Source: Methylobacterium sp. E-066 (lineage in GTDB: Bacteria > Pseudomonadota > Alphaproteobacteria > Rhizobiales > Beijerinckiaceae). Taken from it: DNA of 64,000 nucleotides. The position numbers were made by a program, and so were the translations under genes. The notes under the pieces were generated by a model, which saw only the letters and a program-made list of their open reading frames with translations, was not told the DNA's origin and made no database searches. Shown piece after piece: positions 8,556 to 17,340 of the stretch; the first letter of the stretch is position 1, and each line of letters begins with the position of its first letter. The DNA lies in assembly GCF_022829635.1 (NCBI RefSeq), contig NZ_JAKSYO010000206.1, positions 1-64,000 of the forward strand, read 5' to 3'.

Positions 8556-9107
8556 ATGGACGTGATCGACACCGAGATTCCGGACGTCAAGCGCATCAAG
8601 CTAAAGCGCTTCGGCGACAGCCGCGGCTGGTTCTCCGAGACGTTCCGGGCCGACACGATGGCCCGGGCCGGGATCACCACCCCGTTCGTGCAGGACAACC
8701 AGTCGTTCTCGGCCCCCCAGGGCACGATCCGCGGCCTGCATTTCCAGATCGCCCCGCAGGCCCAGGCCAAGCTGATCCGCGTGCTCCAGGGCGCGATCCT
8801 CGACGTCGCGGTGGATATCCGCAGCGGCTCGCCGACCTTCGGCAAGTTCGTCGCCGTGACCCTCGACGCCGAGAACGGCGAGCAGCTCTACATCCCGCAC
8901 GGCTTCGCCCACGGCTTCTGCACCCTGACCCCGGACGTCATGGTCGCCTACAAGGTCGATGCCTATTACAGCCCCGAGCACGACCGGGCCTTGGCCTGGG
9001 ACGATCCCGAGATCGGGATCCCGTGGCCGGTCTCCGGCGAGGCCGCGATCCTGTCCGACAAGGACCGCCGCGCCCCCCGGCTCGCCGCGCTCGGCCAGGT
9101 GTTCTGA
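8556..9107 (+). CDS. rfbC: dTDP-4-dehydrorhamnose 3,5-epimerase
   Basis: RfbC/RmlC epimerises dTDP-4-keto-6-deoxyglucose at C3 and C5, the third step of dTDP-L-rhamnose synthesis. The 183-residue length is typical. The cupin core shows GTIRGLHFQ with the catalytic His at 62, a second conserved block (YIPHGFAHGF), and the C-terminal YYSPEHDRALAWDDP and GIPWP signatures. ATG 8556 was chosen over upstream in-frame starts because GGGGAGGGA lies at 8538-8546 and homology begins here. It leads the rfbC-B-D-A set, but a strong hairpin follows it. Confidence 0.96.
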   Translation: MDVIDTEIPDVKRIKLKRFGDSRGWFSETFRADTMARAGITTPFVQDNQSFSAPQGTIRGLHFQIAPQAQAKLIRVLQGAILDVAVDIRSGSPTFGKFVAVTLDAENGEQLYIPHGFAHGFCTLTPDVMVAYKVDAYYSPEHDRALAWDDPEIGIPWPVSGEAAILSDKDRRAPRLAALGQVF

Positions 9108-9129
9108 ACAGCGTTCTGAAGCGATGTTT

Positions 9130-9148
9130 CCGGCCGCCAAGCGGCCGG
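9130..9148 (+). terminator. Hairpin after rfbC
   Basis: A perfect 8-bp stem (CCGGCCGC/GCGGCCGG) with a 3-nt loop is followed by GGCCGTATTTTCG, a short T-rich run. It sits 22 nt after the rfbC stop and 81 nt before rfbB. It could be an intrinsic terminator or attenuator separating rfbC from rfbBDA. The T-run is short, so termination may be partial. Confidence 0.5.
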
Positions 9149-9228
9149 GCCGTATTTTCGTCACGCCGGGCGGTCTTTAGCTGCCGGCAGCCCATGTCTT
9201 TACGCGAACGATCCGAGGGGGACACGCC

Positions 9229-10278
9229 ATGCGCATTCTGGTGACCGGAGGCTGCGGCTTCATCGGCTCGGCGCTGGTGCTGCACCTCGTCAACGATCTC
9301 GGCCACGAGGTCTGCACCCTCGACGCGATGACCTACGCGGCCAACCCGATTTCCTTGGCGCCCCTGGCCGACAACCCGCGCCACCGTCTCGTCGAGGCCG
9401 ATATCTGCGACCGCGCCGCAGTGCAGGCCGCCATCGCCGATTTCAAGCCGCAGGCGGTGATGCACTTGGCCGCCGAGAGCCATGTCGACCGCTCGATCAC
9501 CGATCCGGGTGCGTTCGTGCGCACCAACGTCATCGGCACCCAGACCATGCTGGACGGCGCCCGGGGCTATTACGAAGCCCTGCCGGAGGCGGAGAAGAAG
9601 ACCTTCCGGTTCCTGCACGTCTCCACCGATGAGGTCTACGGCTCCCTGCCCCCGGGCGCGTTCTTCACCGAGGAGAGCCGCTACGATCCGCGCTCGCCCT
9701 ACTCGGCCTCGAAGGCCGCCTCCGACCACCTGGCGCGGGCCTGGCATGAGACCTACGGGCTGCCGGTGCTGGTGACCAACTGCTCGAACAATTACGGGCC
9801 GCGGCACTTCCCGGAAAAGCTGATCCCGCTGATGATCCTCAATGCCCTCGAGGGCAAAAAGCTGCCGGTCTACGGCGATGGCTTGAACGAGCGCGACTGG
9901 ATCCATGTCGAGGACCACGCCAAGGGCCTCGTCGCCGTGCTGGAGCGCGGGCGGGTCGGCAACACCTACCTGCTCGGCGGCCGGGCGGTGCGCAACAACC
10001 TCGCGGTGGTGAAGGCGCTCTGCGCGGCCTTCGACCGGCTGCGGCCGGAGCATGGCCCCCACGAGAAACTGATCAGCTTCGTCACCGACCGGCCGGGCCA
10101 TGACCGGCGCTACGCGATCGATTGCACCAAGGCCGAGACCGAGCTCGGCTGGCGGCCGCAGAAGACCTTCGAGCAGGCGCTGGAGGAGACCGTGGCCTGG
10201 TATCTCGACAACGAGAGCTGGTGGCGTCCGATCCGCGAGGGCCGCTACACCGGCGAGCGCCTCGGGCTGACCGGCTGA
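9229..10278 (+). CDS. rfbB: dTDP-glucose 4,6-dehydratase
   Basis: RfbB/RmlB converts dTDP-glucose to dTDP-4-keto-6-deoxyglucose. The 349-residue extended SDR shows the NAD-binding GGCGFIG motif at 7-13, the dehydratase triad Thr133-Asp134-Glu135 (VSTDEVYG), the catalytic Y158xxxK162, and the substrate-binding ENYGPRHFPEKLIP-type block (here NNYGPRHFPEKLIPL). GAGGGGGAC precedes the ATG. The stop overlaps rfbD by one base in TGATG, so the genes are coupled. Confidence 0.97.
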   Translation: MRILVTGGCGFIGSALVLHLVNDLGHEVCTLDAMTYAANPISLAPLADNPRHRLVEADICDRAAVQAAIADFKPQAVMHLAAESHVDRSITDPGAFVRTNVIGTQTMLDGARGYYEALPEAEKKTFRFLHVSTDEVYGSLPPGAFFTEESRYDPRSPYSASKAASDHLARAWHETYGLPVLVTNCSNNYGPRHFPEKLIPLMILNALEGKKLPVYGDGLNERDWIHVEDHAKGLVAVLERGRVGNTYLLGGRAVRNNLAVVKALCAAFDRLRPEHGPHEKLISFVTDRPGHDRRYAIDCTKAETELGWRPQKTFEQALEETVAWYLDNESWWRPIREGRYTGERLGLTG

Positions 10279-11183
10279 TGGACATCCTGGTCCTCGGCGG
10301 CGCCGGACAGGTCGGCACCGAGCTGCAGGCCCTGGCCTGGCCCGCCGGCGTGTCGGTGCACGCGCCAAGCCGGGCGGAGCTCGACATCACCGACCCGGGC
10401 GCCGTCGCCAAGACATTGGACGCGCGGGATTATCGGGCGGTGATCAACACCGCCGCCTACACCGCCGTGGACAAGGCCGAGTCCGACGTGGTCGAGGCCT
10501 GGCGCCTCAACGCGCTCGCCACGGCGATCCTGGCAGGCGCGACGGCCGCGAGAAAAATCCCACTCGTGCACGTCTCGACCGATTACGTCTTCGCCGGCAC
10601 CAAGCCCGAGGGCGCCTACGCCCCGGACGAGCCGATCGACCCGCAGAGCGTCTACGGCGCCAGCAAGGCCGCGGGGGAGCTCGCCGTGCGCACCACCAAC
10701 CCGCGCCACGCGATCGTGCGCACCGCCTGGGTGGTGAGCCCGCACCGGGGCAACTTCGTCAAGACGATGCTGCGGCTCGCCGGCGAGCGCGACGCCCTGA
10801 CGGTGGTCAACGACCAGCACGGCTGCCCGACCTCGGCGTCCGACCTCGGCGCCGCCCTGGCGGTGATCGCCCAACGGCTCGCCGAGGACCCGGACGCACC
10901 CACCGGCACGTTCCATTGCGTCAATGCCGGCGCCACCACCTGGCACGGCTTCGCCGAGGCGATCGTGGCGGGCGCCGCCCGGCGCGGCGGCCGGTCGATC
11001 CCGGTCACCGGCATCCCGACCTCCGCCTATCCGACACCGGCCCGGCGGCCGGCCAATTCGCGCCTGTCCACCGACAGCCTGACGGCGGCCTACGGCATCG
11101 CGCCGCGGCCCTGGCAGGCGGCGCTCGACGACATCCTCGACCGGCTCGTGGGGCCGGTCCGAGAGGGAGCTTCCAAGCCATGA
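10278..11183 (+). CDS. rfbD: dTDP-4-dehydrorhamnose reductase
   Basis: RfbD/RmlD carries out the last step, NAD(P)H reduction to dTDP-L-rhamnose. The 301-residue SDR shows GGAGQVG at 7-13, the Thr101-Asp102 pair (HVSTDYVFAG), Y126xxxK130 (YGASK), and the RTAWVV and NDQHGCPTSA blocks typical of the family. The ATG at 10278 shares its A with the rfbB stop; the gene ends in an ATGA overlap with rfbA. Length is normal. Confidence 0.96.
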   Translation: MDILVLGGAGQVGTELQALAWPAGVSVHAPSRAELDITDPGAVAKTLDARDYRAVINTAAYTAVDKAESDVVEAWRLNALATAILAGATAARKIPLVHVSTDYVFAGTKPEGAYAPDEPIDPQSVYGASKAAGELAVRTTNPRHAIVRTAWVVSPHRGNFVKTMLRLAGERDALTVVNDQHGCPTSASDLGAALAVIAQRLAEDPDAPTGTFHCVNAGATTWHGFAEAIVAGAARRGGRSIPVTGIPTSAYPTPARRPANSRLSTDSLTAAYGIAPRPWQAALDDILDRLVGPVREGASKP

Positions 11184-12070
11184 AGGGCATCGTTCTGGCC
11201 GGCGGATCCGGCACGCGCCTGCATCCGGCGACGCTGTCGATCAACAAGCAGCTGCTGCCGGTCTACGACAAGCCGATGATCTACTACCCGATCTCGGTGC
11301 TGATGCTGGCGGGCATCCGCGAGATCCTGATCATCTCCTCGCCGGAGCACCTCGACAACTACAAGCGCCTGTTCGGCACCGGCGAGCAGTTCGGCCTGCA
11401 GTTCAGCTACGCGGTGCAGCCGCGGCCGGAGGGTCTCGCCCAGGCCTTCGTGATCGGGCGCGACTTCGTCGGCACCGACGACGTAGCGCTGATCCTCGGC
11501 GACAACCTGTTCTTCGGCGCCGGCATGAGGGAGCTGCTGAACCAGGCGCGGGCGCGCAAGGACGGCGCGACGGTGTTCGCCTACCACGTCGACAACCCGC
11601 AGGCCTACGGCGTGGTCAATCTCGACAAGACCGGGCGTCCGACCAAGATCGTCGAGAAGCCGCAGAACCCGGAATCGACCTGGGCGGTGACCGGCCTGTA
11701 CTTCTACGACAACCAAGTGCTCGACATCGCCGCCGCCGTGAAGCCCTCGGCCCGGGGCGAGCTGGAGATCACCAGCGTCAACGAGGCCTATCTCCAACGC
11801 GGCCAGCTCTACGTGGAGCGGATGTCGCGCGGCTATGCCTGGCTCGACACCGGGACCCATGACAGCCTGCTGGAGGCCAGCGAGTTCGTCCGCACCCTGC
11901 AGAACCGCCAGGGTCTCCAAGTGGCCTGCTTGGAGGAGATCGCCTTCCTCCAGAACTTCATCACCCGCGAGCAGCTGATCGCCCGCGGCGAGATGTTCGC
12001 CAAGACCAATTACGGCCAGAACCTGCTGCGGCTGGCCCGCGAGAGCGAGGACGAGCTCGCGCTGCGCTAG
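11180..12070 (+). CDS. rfbA: Glucose-1-phosphate thymidylyltransferase
   Basis: RfbA/RmlA makes dTDP-glucose from glucose-1-phosphate and dTTP, the first committed step of the pathway. The 296-residue protein shows the nucleotidyltransferase signature GGSGTRLHPAT at 8-18, LLPVYDKPMIYYP, the GDNLFFG metal/sugar site, EKP (about 160) and YAWLDTGTHDSLLEAS. ATG 11180 overlaps the rfbD stop (ATGA). Together rfbC, B, D and A give a complete rhamnose-donor set for the surface glycan genes downstream. Confidence 0.97.
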   Translation: MKGIVLAGGSGTRLHPATLSINKQLLPVYDKPMIYYPISVLMLAGIREILIISSPEHLDNYKRLFGTGEQFGLQFSYAVQPRPEGLAQAFVIGRDFVGTDDVALILGDNLFFGAGMRELLNQARARKDGATVFAYHVDNPQAYGVVNLDKTGRPTKIVEKPQNPESTWAVTGLYFYDNQVLDIAAAVKPSARGELEITSVNEAYLQRGQLYVERMSRGYAWLDTGTHDSLLEASEFVRTLQNRQGLQVACLEEIAFLQNFITREQLIARGEMFAKTNYGQNLLRLARESEDELALR

Positions 12071-12091
12071 GCCGGGGTCGCCGCGCCGAGC

Positions 12092-12118
12092 CTCTCGGAA
12101 GCAGACGGCTCCCGAGAG
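12092..12118. terminator. Short hairpin between convergent genes
   Basis: CTCTCGG (12092-12098) pairs with CCGAGAG (12112-12118) around a 13-nt loop, in the gap between rfbA and the convergent small secreted-protein gene. There is no T-tract, so a terminator role is only suggested by the position. Confidence 0.3.
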
Positions 12119-12139
12119 TCCTGAACCGTGCGGAAAAAC

Positions 12140-12406
12140 CTACTTTGGGCTGCACCCGATGCAGATGCCCTGAGAAATCTTGTCGTCCTGGATCTGCTCC
12201 CGGGTGCGGGTGCGGCGATCGTCCGCGGTCGCGGCGCCGGCGCCGGAGGCCGGCGGCATCGTCTGGCCGACCGACGAGGTGTGCGGCGCCGTGATGGTGG
12301 AGGTCGGTCCTCCGCCGGTTCCGGTCTGAGCCTGCGCCGAGGCGGCCGTCGCGGCGAGCATCGGCAGCAGGGCCGAGAGGCCGAGAATCGTGATGGTGCG
12401 GGTCAT
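12140..12406 (-). CDS. Small secreted hypothetical protein
   Basis: An 88-residue protein with a good Sec signal peptide (MTRTITILGLSALLPMLAAT, cleavage near ASA-QAQ at about 24). A Ser/Thr/Gly/Pro-rich mature part follows, with a charged segment (DDRRTRTREQIQDDK) and a C-terminal CIGC motif that could form a disulfide or bind metal. The family is not recognised. It is probably periplasmic. It is convergent with rfbA. Confidence 0.65.
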   Translation of the reverse strand: MTRTITILGLSALLPMLAATAASAQAQTGTGGGPTSTITAPHTSSVGQTMPPASGAGAATADDRRTRTREQIQDDKISQGICIGCSPK

Positions 12407-12566
12407 CTGTCCGGATCTCCTTGATCCGACCTAACGCGAGCGTGACCGCCCGGTTCGTGCGTCCGCACGAACTCTCCCTTTGTTCGCCTTTGCAGACCGG
12501 GCGCGGCGCCGTATCAGGGGCCGCCCAATCCCGATCCCGTGTCGAAACCCCGGAGCCGCCGCGACG

Positions 12567-13664
12567 ATGCGGGACCCCAACGCGATCGACTTCTGGCGCG
12601 GCTTCGCCCTGGTGACGATTTTCATCAACCACATCCCGGGCAACACCTTCGAGCGCTACACCTTCTCGCAATACGGCATCTCGGATGCCGCCGAGCTGTT
12701 CGTGTTTTTGGCAGGCTGGTCGATCGGCATCGCCACGCGCGGGCGCGACGGGAAGCCGGAGCCGGCCGTCAAGAGCGTGGTCCGGCTGCTCGCCCGCACC
12801 GTCGAGGTCTACCGGGCGCAGCTCACCGTGATGCTGCTGGCGCTGGCGCTCATCGCCGGCGCGGCACTGCTGCTCGACAACCCGCTGATCCTCGAATGGC
12901 ACAATGCCGGCGGCTTCTTCGCGGACCCGATCCAGTCGGTCTGCGGCATGGCGCTGATGACCTACCAGCTCGGCTTCTTCAACATCCTGCCGCTCTACGT
13001 GGTGCTGATCGGCATCGCGCCGATCTTCGTGCTGGTCGGCCGCGTCAGCCTGATCGCGTCGGCGGCCCTATCCGGCGGCCTCTATCTCGCCAGCCTCGTG
13101 TTCGAGTGGAACGTCCCGTCCTGGCCGGGGGAGGGGGACTGGTTCTTCGATCCGTTCTGCTGGCAGGTGCTGCTGGTGCTGGGCTTCGTGCTCCAGGGCT
13201 GGAACCTGCGCTCCGACACCCTGCGCCGTTGGTCGCGGAGACTGATTCCGGCGGGGCTCGCCATCGTCGTCCTCGGGATCGTGCTCGCCGTGACGGGTAT
13301 CCGCCCGGATCCGCTGATGGTGCCCGAGCCGCGGCTGCTGTTCACCTTCGAGAAGACTTACCTGACACCGGCGCGGCTTCTTCATTTCCTGGGGGTATTG
13401 CTCGCCTTCGCGCCGCTCTACGCACTTCTGGCTCCCCGAATCGGAGCTGTCGGGCGTTATCTCAGCCAGCTGGGCCGGAATTCCCTGGCGGTCTTCTCCA
13501 TGGGCTCGATCCTGAGCCTGATCGGGCAGCTCGTGCGTTTTCAGACCGGCGGCGGCGTGCTGGTCGATATGCTGGTCGCCGGAAGCGGCCTGGTCGGTCT
13601 GGGGTTCACCGCATGGTTCGTCGAATGGCGCACCCGCAACAAGTCCTCGCGGCCTCGGCCGTGA
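12567..13664 (+). CDS. OpgC-domain membrane acyltransferase
   Basis: A 365-residue multi-pass membrane protein of the OpgC family (PF10129; in Gram-negatives OpgC succinylates periplasmic glucans). It opens with the signature DFWRGFALVTIFINHIPGN (residues about 6-24), followed by about ten hydrophobic helices. The His in INHIPGN is the family's conserved candidate acyl-transfer residue. I chose ATG 12567 because homology starts at once. It is coupled (GTGA) to the SGNH hydrolase gene; OpgC-type acyltransferases with SGNH partners usually add or remove acyl groups on surface glycans. The modified glycan is unknown. Confidence 0.85.
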   Translation: MRDPNAIDFWRGFALVTIFINHIPGNTFERYTFSQYGISDAAELFVFLAGWSIGIATRGRDGKPEPAVKSVVRLLARTVEVYRAQLTVMLLALALIAGAALLLDNPLILEWHNAGGFFADPIQSVCGMALMTYQLGFFNILPLYVVLIGIAPIFVLVGRVSLIASAALSGGLYLASLVFEWNVPSWPGEGDWFFDPFCWQVLLVLGFVLQGWNLRSDTLRRWSRRLIPAGLAIVVLGIVLAVTGIRPDPLMVPEPRLLFTFEKTYLTPARLLHFLGVLLAFAPLYALLAPRIGAVGRYLSQLGRNSLAVFSMGSILSLIGQLVRFQTGGGVLVDMLVAGSGLVGLGFTAWFVEWRTRNKSSRPRP

Positions 13665-14500
13665 CGCGCGTCCGTCGCTCCGGGACCCGCTGGGCGCTGG
13701 CCGCCCTGATCCTGGCCGCGCTGGAGCCGGCGGCGGCCGCGGAGCAGCCGGTGGATACGGGTGACCAACCCAGCCTGTCGCAGGAATGCCGGGTCCCGGG
13801 CGCGCAGCTCTACACCATGGCCAAGCTGGGCGCGGTCCGGTCCGCCCTGGGCGAGAACCGCCCGCTCAAGATCCTGGCGATCGGCGGCAGCGCCGCGCCG
13901 GGCGCCTCGGCCTCCTATCCCGCCAAGCTCGAAGCGGCCCTGGAACGGGCGCTGCCCAAGACCGACGTGACCATCGACCATCGCGGCCTGCCGGGGGAGA
14001 TCGCCTCCGGGGCCTCCGAGCGCCTGCGCACCATGGTGGCGGAGGCCGAACCCGACCTCGTGGTCTGGCAGGTCGGCACCCACGACGCCATCGCCCGGGT
14101 CGATGCCGACGCCTTCGCCAGCTCGCTGAGCGAGGCCGTGGCCTGGATCCGCTCCCACGGGATCGACGTGGTGCTGGTCGACCCGATCTACACCGCCAGT
14201 ATGGCCGCGGACGTCGATTACAACCGGATCGTCGACGCGGTCCGGACCGTGGCGGCCCAACAGGAGGTGCCGCTGGTGCGGCGCTACGAGGCCCTGCACT
14301 ACCTGTCGAGCCGTACCGAGAAGGGCGAGGGGCACATGCTCGGCCGCCAGTTCCGGCTCAACGATCTCGGCCTGCGCTGCATGGCCGAGCACGTGGCGCT
14401 GACCATCGCCACCTCGCTCGCGCGGACCGAGGCGGAGCCGGCCCCGAAGATCGCGCCGGCCGCGCCGCCCTTAACCGAGCCGCAACGCGCCCCGGGCTAG
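13661..14500 (+). CDS. Secreted SGNH/GDSL-type hydrolase
   Basis: A 279-residue protein with a signal peptide (residues 1-27, ending EPAAAA). An SGNH fold follows: block I is LKILAIGGSAAPGAS with the candidate nucleophile Ser77 (GGS instead of GDS, seen in the related IGSSSTAG-type subgroup), and block III is WQVGTHDAI (GTHD in place of GxND). GTG 13661 overlaps the OpgC stop (GTGA) and puts the signal peptide at the N-terminus; an in-frame ATG at 13625 is an alternative. Likely role: periplasmic acyl-ester hydrolysis or transfer on the glycan handled by the OpgC-like partner. The catalytic Asp-His pair is not obvious by eye. Confidence 0.75.
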   Translation: MTRVRRSGTRWALAALILAALEPAAAAEQPVDTGDQPSLSQECRVPGAQLYTMAKLGAVRSALGENRPLKILAIGGSAAPGASASYPAKLEAALERALPKTDVTIDHRGLPGEIASGASERLRTMVAEAEPDLVVWQVGTHDAIARVDADAFASSLSEAVAWIRSHGIDVVLVDPIYTASMAADVDYNRIVDAVRTVAAQQEVPLVRRYEALHYLSSRTEKGEGHMLGRQFRLNDLGLRCMAEHVALTIATSLARTEAEPAPKIAPAAPPLTEPQRAPG

Positions 14501-14537
14501 ACCGTAGAACCCGAGACCGTTCTCCTGCGGTCACTGG

Positions 14538-14572
14538 AACATCGCCCAAGATATTGGTTCTCGGACGATGTT
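14538..14572. promoter_or_regulatory. 7-bp inverted repeat upstream of the flippase gene
   Basis: AACATCG (14538-14544) and CGATGTT (14566-14572) form an inverted repeat with 21 nt between, in the 155-nt gap between the SGNH hydrolase and flippase genes. It could be a hairpin or an operator; nothing else supports a choice. Confidence 0.25.
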
Positions 14573-14655
14573 TCGGCGGGTTTGACGGGTCATCATCTGT
14601 TTCCGATCCGGCAGCCGCCGTTCGGGATGATGCTCCAAAGCCTGGCGCGGAGCGC

Positions 14656-16014
14656 GTGGTGTCAGCGACAGCCCTCCCGGCCCTCAGCAAGCTCGCCGCC
14701 GCTGGCCAGCGCCTCCATGCCCTGCGGGAAGGCCCGGCGCGGGCCGCACTCACGGTCTTCGCCATCCGGGTCGGCGCGGCGGGCTTCGCCTACGCGGCGC
14801 AGGTTTTAGCCGCTCGGCTGATGGGCTGGGACGCCTACGGGGTCTTCGCCTCCGTCTGGGTCTGGACCGCGATGCTCGGCCACACGCTGACGCTGGGGCT
14901 GTCGCAGGGCGCCTGCCGGTTCGTGCCCGGCGACCAAGCGCGGGGCGATCTCGACCTCGCCCGCGGCTATCTCCGAGCCGGCACCCTGGTGACCGGCGGG
15001 GTGGCGCTCGGCGTCGCCGGCCTCGGCGCGGCCCTGCTGTGGCTGGAGCCCGGCCTGTTCGCGCCGGCCTACCGGGCACCGATCGCCGTCGCCGTGTGCG
15101 TGATGCCGCTCTTCGCCCTTCAGGATTATCTCGAGGGGGTGGCGCGCAGCCAGAACTGGGTCGGTCTCGCCATCGCGCCGCCCTACCTGCTGCGCCAGAG
15201 CCTGATGATGGCCTGCATGATCGGCGCCGTCCTGCTCGGGGCGCCGCCCCGGGCGGAGGTCGCGATGGCCTGCATGCTGGTCGCCGCCGCGATCGCCACC
15301 GCGCTGCAGGCCGGCCTGCTCCTGGCGCGTCTGCGGGCGGATCTGCCGGCCGGACCACAGCGCTATCAGTGGCGGACCTGGCTCGGCACCAGCCTGCCGA
15401 TCGCCGGAATCGATCTCGCCAATGCCGGCTTCACCTTCGTCGACGTGATCGTGCTCGGCGCCCTGGTGAGCCCGGCCGAGCTCGGCCTGTATTTCGCCGC
15501 GACCCGGATCCAGCAATTCGTGGTGTTCGTGCACTTCGCCGCCAGCGCGGCGACGCTCCAGCGCTACAGCGCCGCCCACGCCCAAGCCGACCGGCCCATG
15601 CTCGCCGACCTCGTGCGCCGCCAAGCCCGGCTCACCGCGGGGGCCACCGCCCTGGTCGGCGGTGCGATTGTCGCGCTTAGCCCCCTGCTGCTGGCGATGT
15701 TCGGCCCCGGGCTCGGCTCCAGCGTGCCGATCCTCGCCGTGCTGGTCGCCGGCAGCGTCGCGGCGAGTCTGTTCGGGCCGGGCGAGGATCTGCTGACCAT
15801 GCTGGGCGGCGAACGCCGCTGCGCCGGCATCACCGCCGCCATGCTGATCGTCGCCACGCTCCTGTGCCTTTCGCTGATCCCACCCTTCGGAACGCTCGGC
15901 GCCGCATTCGCCGTAGCGCTGGCGACGATCGTGCGCGCTGGGCTCCTCGCCCGCGCCGCCGGCCGCCTGCACGGGCTGCCGACCCCGATCTGGTCCGCGG
16001 GAGCGATCCGATGA
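14656..16014 (+). CDS. Wzx-like polysaccharide flippase (MOP superfamily)
   Basis: A 452-residue membrane protein with about 12-14 hydrophobic helices and the arrangement of lipid-linked oligosaccharide flippases and polysaccharide exporters: FAIRVGAAGFAYAAQVLAARLMGWDAYGVFA at the start (the L..AR.LG...YG.F motif of the family) and a repeated half. It would flip an undecaprenyl-linked unit across the inner membrane. The start is the GTG at 14656 (another GTG follows directly); no ATG fits. Its stop overlaps the GNAT gene (ATGA). With rfb genes upstream, a rhamnose-containing surface polymer is likely. Confidence 0.82.
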   Translation: MVSATALPALSKLAAAGQRLHALREGPARAALTVFAIRVGAAGFAYAAQVLAARLMGWDAYGVFASVWVWTAMLGHTLTLGLSQGACRFVPGDQARGDLDLARGYLRAGTLVTGGVALGVAGLGAALLWLEPGLFAPAYRAPIAVAVCVMPLFALQDYLEGVARSQNWVGLAIAPPYLLRQSLMMACMIGAVLLGAPPRAEVAMACMLVAAAIATALQAGLLLARLRADLPAGPQRYQWRTWLGTSLPIAGIDLANAGFTFVDVIVLGALVSPAELGLYFAATRIQQFVVFVHFAASAATLQRYSAAHAQADRPMLADLVRRQARLTAGATALVGGAIVALSPLLLAMFGPGLGSSVPILAVLVAGSVAASLFGPGEDLLTMLGGERRCAGITAAMLIVATLLCLSLIPPFGTLGAAFAVALATIVRAGLLARAAGRLHGLPTPIWSAGAIR

Positions 16015-17150
16015 GTGTTCTCGCTTACGCGCCGCCCGAAACGGTCGGCGGCCTGTCGGTCACCGTCGGCCCGGCGCCTGATCCGGCGGCCTGGGATGCG
16101 CTGTTCGCCTCCGCCGCCGCGCCGCATCCGGATTACACGCATCACGTCCTCGCGGCGCACCGGGAGGCCGGGCTGCTGCCCGAGGGCCTGCACTTCGTCA
16201 CGATCCGCCGCGGCGGCGCTTGCGTCGCGCTCCTGCCCTTCACGCTGCGGCGCGACCTCACCGGTCTCGGGAGCCGGGTGGCACGGCCGTTCCTGTCGCC
16301 GCTGGTGACCGCCACCGCGCCGCTGGTGATCGATGGCCCTGGGCGCGAAGCGGCGGTGGACGCCCTGGTCGCCGGCCTGGCGGAAGCCGGCCGGGCCTGG
16401 CGCTGGCCGCTCCTGCCCACGGAAGACGGCGCCGTCCCGGACATGCTGGCGGCGATGCGGGCGCGCGGCTGGGCGATCGGCGTCGTGACGTCCTTCGAGC
16501 GGCCGATGATGGTGCGCCGGGCCGATCACGACGCGTTCCTGGCCGGGCACCCGAACCGGTCCCGGTTCAAGGATCTGCGCCGCCGCACCCGGCGGCTCAC
16601 GGAACTCGGTACGGTCGCCCATGTCAGCGCCGCGGGCGGTCCGGAACTGGCCGGGCTCGTGGCCGACTTCCTCGTCCTCGAGCGGAAGGGCTGGAAGGGG
16701 CAGGCCGGCACCGCGATGGCCTGCCGGCCGGACATGGCCGCGCTCGCCCGCGCGCTGTTCGCCGAGGCGCCGGGCCCAATCGGCATCCGGGCGGATGCCT
16801 TGACCCTCGACGGGCGGCCGATCGCGATCAGCCTCGCCCTGGTGGGCGGCGGCACCGCGACGCTCCTGAAGACCGCCTACGACGAGGAGCTGCGCAGCCA
16901 CGCCCCCGGCCTGCTGCTGGAGGCCGAGATCGTGCGCGCCTGCCACGAGACCGGTTTTGCGCAACAACTGGATTCGGCGACCCTCGACGGCTCGGCCCTG
17001 GAGAGCCTCTATCGCGACCGGACTCCCGTGGCCGAGATCATCGCCCTGCCGCCGGGGGATCGCAGCCTCTCCCTGGAACGGCGCCTGCGGCTGGCCCGGT
17101 TTGAGCACGAAGCCCGCGCCGCTGCCAAGCGGGCGCTGCGGCGGCGCTGA
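16011..17150 (+). CDS. GNAT-family acetyltransferase, CelD/FemAB-like
   Basis: A 379-residue protein of the Acetyltransf_6/CelD (BcsL-like) group: two GNAT-like halves, with the acyl-CoA region at about 185-345 (RSRFKDLRRRTRRL, FLVLERKGWKGQAGTAM, IAISLALVGGGTATLLKTAYDEE, SHAPGLLLEAEIVR). These proteins are commonly encoded in exopolysaccharide or cellulose gene clusters and are thought to transfer acyl groups to the polymer or its precursors. It is coupled by ATGA to the flippase gene. No signal peptide; cytosolic. The substrate is not known. Confidence 0.8.
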   Translation: MSVLAYAPPETVGGLSVTVGPAPDPAAWDALFASAAAPHPDYTHHVLAAHREAGLLPEGLHFVTIRRGGACVALLPFTLRRDLTGLGSRVARPFLSPLVTATAPLVIDGPGREAAVDALVAGLAEAGRAWRWPLLPTEDGAVPDMLAAMRARGWAIGVVTSFERPMMVRRADHDAFLAGHPNRSRFKDLRRRTRRLTELGTVAHVSAAGGPELAGLVADFLVLERKGWKGQAGTAMACRPDMAALARALFAEAPGPIGIRADALTLDGRPIAISLALVGGGTATLLKTAYDEELRSHAPGLLLEAEIVRACHETGFAQQLDSATLDGSALESLYRDRTPVAEIIALPPGDRSLSLERRLRLARFEHEARAAAKRALRRR

Positions 17151-17193
17151 CCACCGATCGGCCGCACGGTTTTCGACGGAGATCCAGATCACC

Positions 17194-17310
17194 CCCTTAT
17201 CCTGAGGTGGCGGCGCGGAGCGTCGCCCTCGAAGGAGTCTTCCAGCCGGCCGCGCGATCCCTGGAAGCCTCCTTCGAGGTCCACTGACGCGGCCGTCTCA
17301 GGATGAGGGG
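17194..17310. repeat. Dispersed palindromic repeat, copy 1
   Basis: An approximate outer palindrome runs from CCTTATCCTGAGGTG near 17194 to CTCAGGATGAGG ending near 17309. Within it, CCTCGAAGGAG (17227-17237) pairs with CTCCTTCGAGG (17269-17279). A clearly related element lies at 61511-61625, so this is a dispersed repeat family. It is in the gap between the GNAT gene and the convergent small secreted-protein gene. Confidence 0.75.
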
Positions 17311-17340
17311 AGGGCGGGACGCCTCCCGGCAGATCCGTGT

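Noticed and set aside
15564..17192. Minus-strand 542-codon frame over the flippase and GNAT genes
   Set aside because: Antisense to genes in a coupled operon; no recognisable domain.
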